NCBI GenBank assembly: GCA_030609245.1
Contig: JAUWCP010000082.1
Coordinates: 1 to 9,558, forward strand
Length of the DNA: 9,558 bases
Source of the DNA: Hyphomicrobium sp.
GTDB lineage: Bacteria; Pseudomonadota; Alphaproteobacteria; Rhizobiales; Hyphomicrobiaceae
Direction: 5' to 3'
Shown here in pieces: positions 6,722-9,558 of this stretch. A program made the translations under genes and the position numbers. Position 1 is the first letter of the stretch. Every line of letters begins with the position of its first letter. Below the pieces are notes generated by a model. That model saw nothing but the letters and a program-made list of their open reading frames with translations. It did no database searches and was not told the DNA's origin.

Positions 6722-6750
6722 GTTATCGCGTGTGGACGCACAGCGCGCAA
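6722..6750 (-). promoter_or_regulatory. Weak candidate promoter for trpS
   Basis: On the minus strand TTGCGC (6750-6745) is followed by 17 bases and then GATAAC (6727-6722). Matches are three of six and four of six. The start site would fall near 6715, leaving about 19 bases that hold the strong Shine-Dalgarno. A promoter is expected here if the palindromes upstream end the murJ transcript, but the match is weak. Confidence 0.25.
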
Positions 6751-6769
6751 GCCCCGGCAATCACCGATC

Positions 6770-6846
6770 TAGAGCAAGATCGTTCTTGATGAAATCACTT
6801 GTCCTTCGCCCGGGAGGTCACCAACAAGAACGTGAATCTTACTCTA
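6770..6846. repeat. Palindromic element A (inverted partner of element B)
   Basis: The outer stem is TAGAG (6770-6774) with CTCTA (6842-6846). Next come a single mismatch (C6775 opposite A6841), a stem AAGAT (6776-6780) with ATCTT (6836-6840), a three-base bulge TGA (6833-6835), and a stem CGTTCTTG (6781-6788) with CAAGAACG (6825-6832). A 36-base interior follows in which I see no further good pairing. The layout mirrors element B in the opposite orientation. It lies between trpS and murJ and codes for nothing obvious. Confidence 0.75.
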
Positions 6847-6857
6847 AATCAAAAGTG

Positions 6858-6923
6858 TAGAGACTGATTCACGTTTCACTTGGACGCGCTTGAGCCGTGT
6901 CCAAGTGAAACGATCAGGCTCTA
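6858..6923. repeat. Palindromic element B, overlapping the murJ stop codon
   Basis: The outer stem is TAGAG (6858-6862) with CTCTA (6919-6923), then a mismatch (A6863 opposite G6918). Next are CTGAT (6864-6868) with ATCAG (6913-6917), a three-base bulge TCA (6869-6871), and a perfect 14-base-pair stem CGTTTCACTTGGAC (6872-6885) with GTCCAAGTGAAACG (6899-6912). The 13-base loop contains GCT-TG-AGC. The last three bases are the murJ stop codon. On the minus strand it is followed by CACTTTTGA, so it may also stop or stabilise the murJ transcript. There is no proper T-tract directly after the stem. Confidence 0.85.
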
Positions 6924-8516
6924 AATGGGGCCGGGCGGCGCGCGGCGGCCTAAGAAGCCACGCAGCTCGCGCATATCGAGGGCGCCGGTCGCAAACACGG
7001 CCAGCGCGTAGACTGCGAACCCCGATCCCACCAGGGCGGCAAGGGCCGCGAAACGCGCCAGCGAAGGTGTGGCGGCACCAAAGGTCTCCCCTAGAGCGCT
7101 CGACACGAACCAAAGAAATAGGCCCATCGCGGCGCTTGAGAGCACAATCAGGGGAAGCGCACGGCGCAAGCGCGCATCGGCATGGAAGTGGCCGCGCCTG
7201 ACGAGCGTGGTGAAGAGCAGTCCGGCATTGAGCCAGCCGCCCAGTGTGGTGGCCACGGCGATGCCGAGGTGCGGCATCAGACCATAAGACCGGAACAAAA
7301 AGAACAAGGCGATCGACCCGAGAGTATTGGCGGTCAGGCTAATAACTGCATATCGCATCGGCGTCTTGGTGTCCTCGCGTGCAAAGTAAGCTGGCGAGAA
7401 TACCTTGATCATCACGAATGATGGCAAACCGAGTGCAAAGATGCCGAGCGCATAGGCTGTCGGTGGCGTATCGGCGGCGGCAAACGCGCCCCGCTCAAAC
7501 AGCCCGGCAACGATTGGGCCGGGCACCACGGCGAGCGCAACGGCTGCCGGCACCGTCAGCAACATAGCGAATTCCAAGGAGCGGTTCTGACTGTCCATAA
7601 CCGCTTCGTGGTTTTCCGCACGCAGATGCCGCGCCACGCTGGGAAGCAAGACAATGCCGATCGCGATGCCAACGATTGCAAGAGGCAGTTCATATATGCG
7701 ATCCGCATAGTAGAGGTACGACACCGCGCCGTTTTGCAATGACGCAATGACGGTTCCGATAACGATATTGATCTGCGTGACACCGCCGGCAATCACACCA
7801 GGAATTCCAAGTTGAATCAGACGGCGTACTCCGTCCGTCATTCGCGGCCAGCGCAGCCTTAGCGCAATGTTGTTGCGCCGCGCGCCATAAAGCAGAAGCC
7901 AGAGCTGCAACAGGCCCGCCACGAACACGCCCCACGCCTGAATGATCCCCGCCTTCGGGTCATTCTGTAGCCCGAGCGAAATGGCGATGAGCGTCGCCGC
8001 CATCATGGTGAGGTTTAAGACGATCGAGACGGTGGAGCTTTCAACGAACTTACCGAGCGAGTTGAGCACGCCGGAAAGCAGCGCAACGAGCGACATGCAC
8101 AGCAAGTACGGCATCGTGATGCGGGTGAGCAGCACCGCAAGGTCGAACTTGTCCGGCGTCGCGCTGAAGCCCGGTGCAAGGCCGTACATGAGGATGGGCA
8201 TCGAAAGCTCGGCGATAATCGTGATCGCCAGAATGATGAAAATGAGCCCGGACATCGCCTCTTCGGCGAAGGCACGCGCCGCCTCGCGGCCCTCGCCGTC
8301 CAGGCGCTTGGCGAACAGCGGCACGAATGCCGCATTGAAGGCGCCCTCGGCGAACAAGCGGCGAAAAAGGTTGGGAAACCGGAAAGCAACGAAAAAGGCA
8401 TCCGCCACCGGGCCGCTACCCAGCGTGGCGGCGATGAGAATATCGCGCAGGAAGCCGAATACGCGGCTCAGCAGCGTTAGGCCGCCGACGGTGGCGAAGG
8501 AGCGATAGAGCCTCAT
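6921..8516 (-). CDS. murJ: Lipid II flippase MurJ (MviN)
   Basis: MurJ is the MOP-superfamily inner-membrane flippase that moves lipid II to the periplasm for peptidoglycan synthesis. The 531-residue protein has many hydrophobic spans consistent with the family's 14 helices. Its N-terminal signature runs from SRVFGFLRD (17-25) through VADAFFVAFRFPNLFRRLF (37-55) to AEGAFNAAFVPLF. R18, R24, R52 and R273 (in YYADRIYELP) fall where the essential arginines of Escherichia coli MurJ lie (R18, R24, R52, R270). The frame is open to 8663, but the extra 49 residues are cysteine-, proline- and arginine-rich and unlike the family. The ATG at 8516 has TGAGG about six bases upstream and gives the family N-terminus MRLYRSF. 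The stop codon lies inside palindromic element B. Upstream, where rhizobia usually carry glnD, there is a 365-base gap and a divergent gene. Confidence 0.96.
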   Translation of the reverse strand: MRLYRSFATVGGLTLLSRVFGFLRDILIAATLGSGPVADAFFVAFRFPNLFRRLFAEGAFNAAFVPLFAKRLDGEGREAARAFAEEAMSGLIFIILAITIIAELSMPILMYGLAPGFSATPDKFDLAVLLTRITMPYLLCMSLVALLSGVLNSLGKFVESSTVSIVLNLTMMAATLIAISLGLQNDPKAGIIQAWGVFVAGLLQLWLLLYGARRNNIALRLRWPRMTDGVRRLIQLGIPGVIAGGVTQINIVIGTVIASLQNGAVSYLYYADRIYELPLAIVGIAIGIVLLPSVARHLRAENHEAVMDSQNRSLEFAMLLTVPAAVALAVVPGPIVAGLFERGAFAAADTPPTAYALGIFALGLPSFVMIKVFSPAYFAREDTKTPMRYAVISLTANTLGSIALFFLFRSYGLMPHLGIAVATTLGGWLNAGLLFTTLVRRGHFHADARLRRALPLIVLSSAAMGLFLWFVSSALGETFGAATPSLARFAALAALVGSGFAVYALAVFATGALDMRELRGFLGRRAPPGPI

Positions 8517-8747
8517 GAGTGCCTCATGGGCCGTGACCGGTAGCGGAGCGGCGCGGCGAGGGCAAGGACCTTTGGCGCATCGTAGAGCTCGTGGTCCTGG
8601 GCATCTGGCGGTGTTGCAGCACTCCAGCGGAGCCGGTGCAGTCGCCAGCAGCGGCGCTGTCATCGGCGGGATCGCCTAGATGGCCCACCCGTATTGGCGG
8701 CTTCTGCACAGGATTTCTCGTAGCGTTGTCATCCGTACTCGCTGCAA

Positions 8748-8765
8748 TGCGTCCACTTGGACGCA
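8748..8765. repeat. Perfect short inverted repeat in the murJ divergent region
   Basis: TGCGTCC (8748-8754) and GGACGCA (8759-8765) pair over seven bases around the loop ACTT. Eleven bases of it (CACTTGGACGC, 8754-8764) recur exactly at 6877-6887 in palindromic element B. It lacks a T-run on either side and so is not an obvious terminator. It could be an operator or a short repeat fragment. Confidence 0.5.
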
Positions 8766-8813
8766 GAATGTCTTCGGTTTGTGCGGCTTCCCACCCCGCA
8801 ATTCGCTACCGGC

Positions 8814-8842
8814 TTGAACGCGCCTGATTTTTGCTGGACAAT
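8814..8842 (+). promoter_or_regulatory. Putative sigma70-type promoter for the rightward gene
   Basis: TTGAAC (8814-8819) is followed by 17 bases and then GACAAT (8837-8842), each with four of six consensus matches. Transcription would start near 8849, leaving a leader of about 33 bases that contains AGGA eight bases before the ATG at 8882. This is a pattern match only. Confidence 0.4.
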
Positions 8843-8881
8843 GCGAAATGAGCCGGGGGGCTTGGGAGCAGGAATTAGCCT

Positions 8882-9558
8882 ATGACTCGCCTGATTGGGC
8901 CAGTCGTTATCATCATTTTGATGCTGCTCGCGGGAGCGGCGTGGTCGATATTTGGCCCGTTGCGCCTTCCAGAGTTCGTACGCTCAACGACGACGGAGAC
9001 GCCGGCTACCGAGGCCAAGCCGGGTGCGGCTGGAACAACGAAGCCGGCCCAGTCAGCCCCCGCCCAAAATCTGCCAGCCGAGTTTGACATCGCGCGCATC
9101 GATCCTGAGGGCACTTCCGTGTTCGCCGGCCGCACTGTTCCCAACGCTAACGTCACCGTCATGGGTAACGGGATCGAAATCGGAACTGCTAAAGCCGATG
9201 AGCACGGCGAATGGTCGATGGCAGTCGACCACAAATTCGCTAGCGACGATCCCGATTTGGCAATCGTCGCAAAAAAGGAGTCGAAGTCAAAAGCGCCAAG
9301 CGAGAAACAACGCGGGGTCACCGAACGTGCGTCACAGAAAGACGTGCCCCAGCGCGCAGCCAACGATCAAGACATAAAGGCTGCACCGGTAGCCGATAGC
9401 GCAACTGAGGGTGGGCCACGAACACGCCCGACAGCAAAAACCGTCACCTCAAACCTGCTGAAGAACCTCGAAGACTTGGTGGAAACGGCACGCATCGCTG
9501 CGCATCAACCGGCGGCAATCGAGCCGAAAGACCCCGTCCCCGCGCAAACCAACGATTT
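8882..9558 (+). CDS. Membrane-anchored Ig-like / probable LysM-domain protein (C-terminus beyond right edge)
   Basis: The frame gives 225 residues and runs off the window. An N-terminal hydrophobic segment (about 4-25, IGPVVIIILMLLAGAAWSIF) is a signal anchor with no obvious lipobox. A threonine-, alanine- and proline-rich linker (35-65) follows. Then comes an Ig-like beta segment at about 68-115: FDIARIDPEGTSVFAGRTV, VTVMGNGIEIGTA and ADEHGEWSM. From memory this order matches a Hyphomicrobiales family that carries a C-terminal LysM peptidoglycan-binding domain. That domain is not in the window, so the LysM part is inferred. Residues 130-225 are a charged, low-complexity and probably disordered spacer. 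The ATG at 8882 has AGGA eight bases upstream and an in-frame TAG just before it. It is divergent from murJ. If it is a LysM protein it would act in the periplasm at the cell wall. Confidence 0.8.
   Translation, partial: MTRLIGPVVIIILMLLAGAAWSIFGPLRLPEFVRSTTTETPATEAKPGAAGTTKPAQSAPAQNLPAEFDIARIDPEGTSVFAGRTVPNANVTVMGNGIEIGTAKADEHGEWSMAVDHKFASDDPDLAIVAKKESKSKAPSEKQRGVTERASQKDVPQRAANDQDIKAAPVADSATEGGPRTRPTAKTVTSNLLKNLEDLVETARIAAHQPAAIEPKDPVPAQTND

Larger units (their letters stand above)
8517..8881. other. 365-base divergent intergenic region between murJ and the LysM-type gene
   Basis: No convincing gene lies here. Three weak frames cross it: a 5' extension of the murJ frame to 8663, a minus-strand frame at 8524-8709, and a plus-strand frame at 8591-8827 that would need a GTG start. 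None resembles a known family. It contains a perfect seven-base-pair hairpin at 8748-8765 and a candidate promoter for the rightward gene at 8814-8842. A promoter for murJ must lie here too, but I could not pick one. Confidence 0.6.

Noticed and set aside
7942..8508. Plus-strand 188-codon open frame inside murJ
   Set aside because: It lies wholly antisense to the conserved N-terminal half of MurJ, and its serine- and arginine-rich translation is typical of a shadow frame.
8517..8663. N-terminal extension of MurJ by 49 residues
   Set aside because: The extension has no family resemblance, and the ATG at 8516 gives the standard MurJ N-terminus with a good ribosome-binding site.
8524..8709. Minus-strand 61-codon frame, considered as a remnant of glnD
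   Set aside because: Its translation does not resemble the GlnD C-terminus or any other recognised protein.
8591..8827. Plus-strand 78-codon frame with a hydrophobic stretch in the murJ upstream gap
   Set aside because: It needs a GTG start with no clear ribosome-binding site, is cysteine- and arginine-rich in an unnatural way, and resembles no family I know.
1..9558. CRISPR array, tRNA or rRNA genes, transposase or integrase
   Set aside because: No regularly spaced repeats, cloverleaf-like segments or mobile-element proteins were seen on either strand.

Overview
The window reads as core chromosome from an alphaproteobacterium of the order Hyphomicrobiales (Rhizobiales); the genus cannot be named from the sequence alone. 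The reasons are the gene order murJ - trpS - universal stress protein - nfu - tsaB - rimI - fur/mur - plsC - miaB, which I recall as conserved in rhizobia and relatives, the Mur-like Fur protein without the usual cysteine pair, and the protein sequences themselves. Base composition is moderately GC-rich and fairly even across the genes.

Ten of the eleven genes lie on the minus strand, so transcription runs from high to low coordinates. From right to left: murJ (lipid II flippase, 6921-8516); a 224-base gap with two palindromic elements of shared architecture; trpS (5659-6696); a single-domain universal stress protein (5029-5538); nfu (Fe-S carrier, 4346-4900), followed 23 bases later by a clear intrinsic terminator; a RutE/HadB-type nitroreductase (3665-4255); tsaB and rimI, which overlap by ATGA (2394-3598); a possible promoter; then the fur/mur, plsC and miaB run (1-2286), with miaB cut by the left edge. 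On the right a 365-base gap separates murJ from a divergent plus-strand gene for a membrane-anchored protein with an Ig-like segment (8882 to the right edge), probably of the LysM class.

Functionally this is housekeeping: cell-envelope precursor export (MurJ), phospholipid synthesis (PlsC), translation and tRNA maturation (TrpRS, TsaB for t6A37, MiaB for ms2i6A37, RimI for N-terminal acetylation), Fe-S delivery (Nfu) and metal-responsive control (Fur/Mur). Nfu and MiaB may be linked, since MiaB consumes Fe-S clusters. I do not see a new multi-gene system. The most notable non-coding signals are the paired palindromic elements between trpS and murJ, whose stems keep pairing while changing sequence; an iron-control-like palindrome upstream of nfu; and a triple TAGGG motif just downstream of the putative fur promoter.
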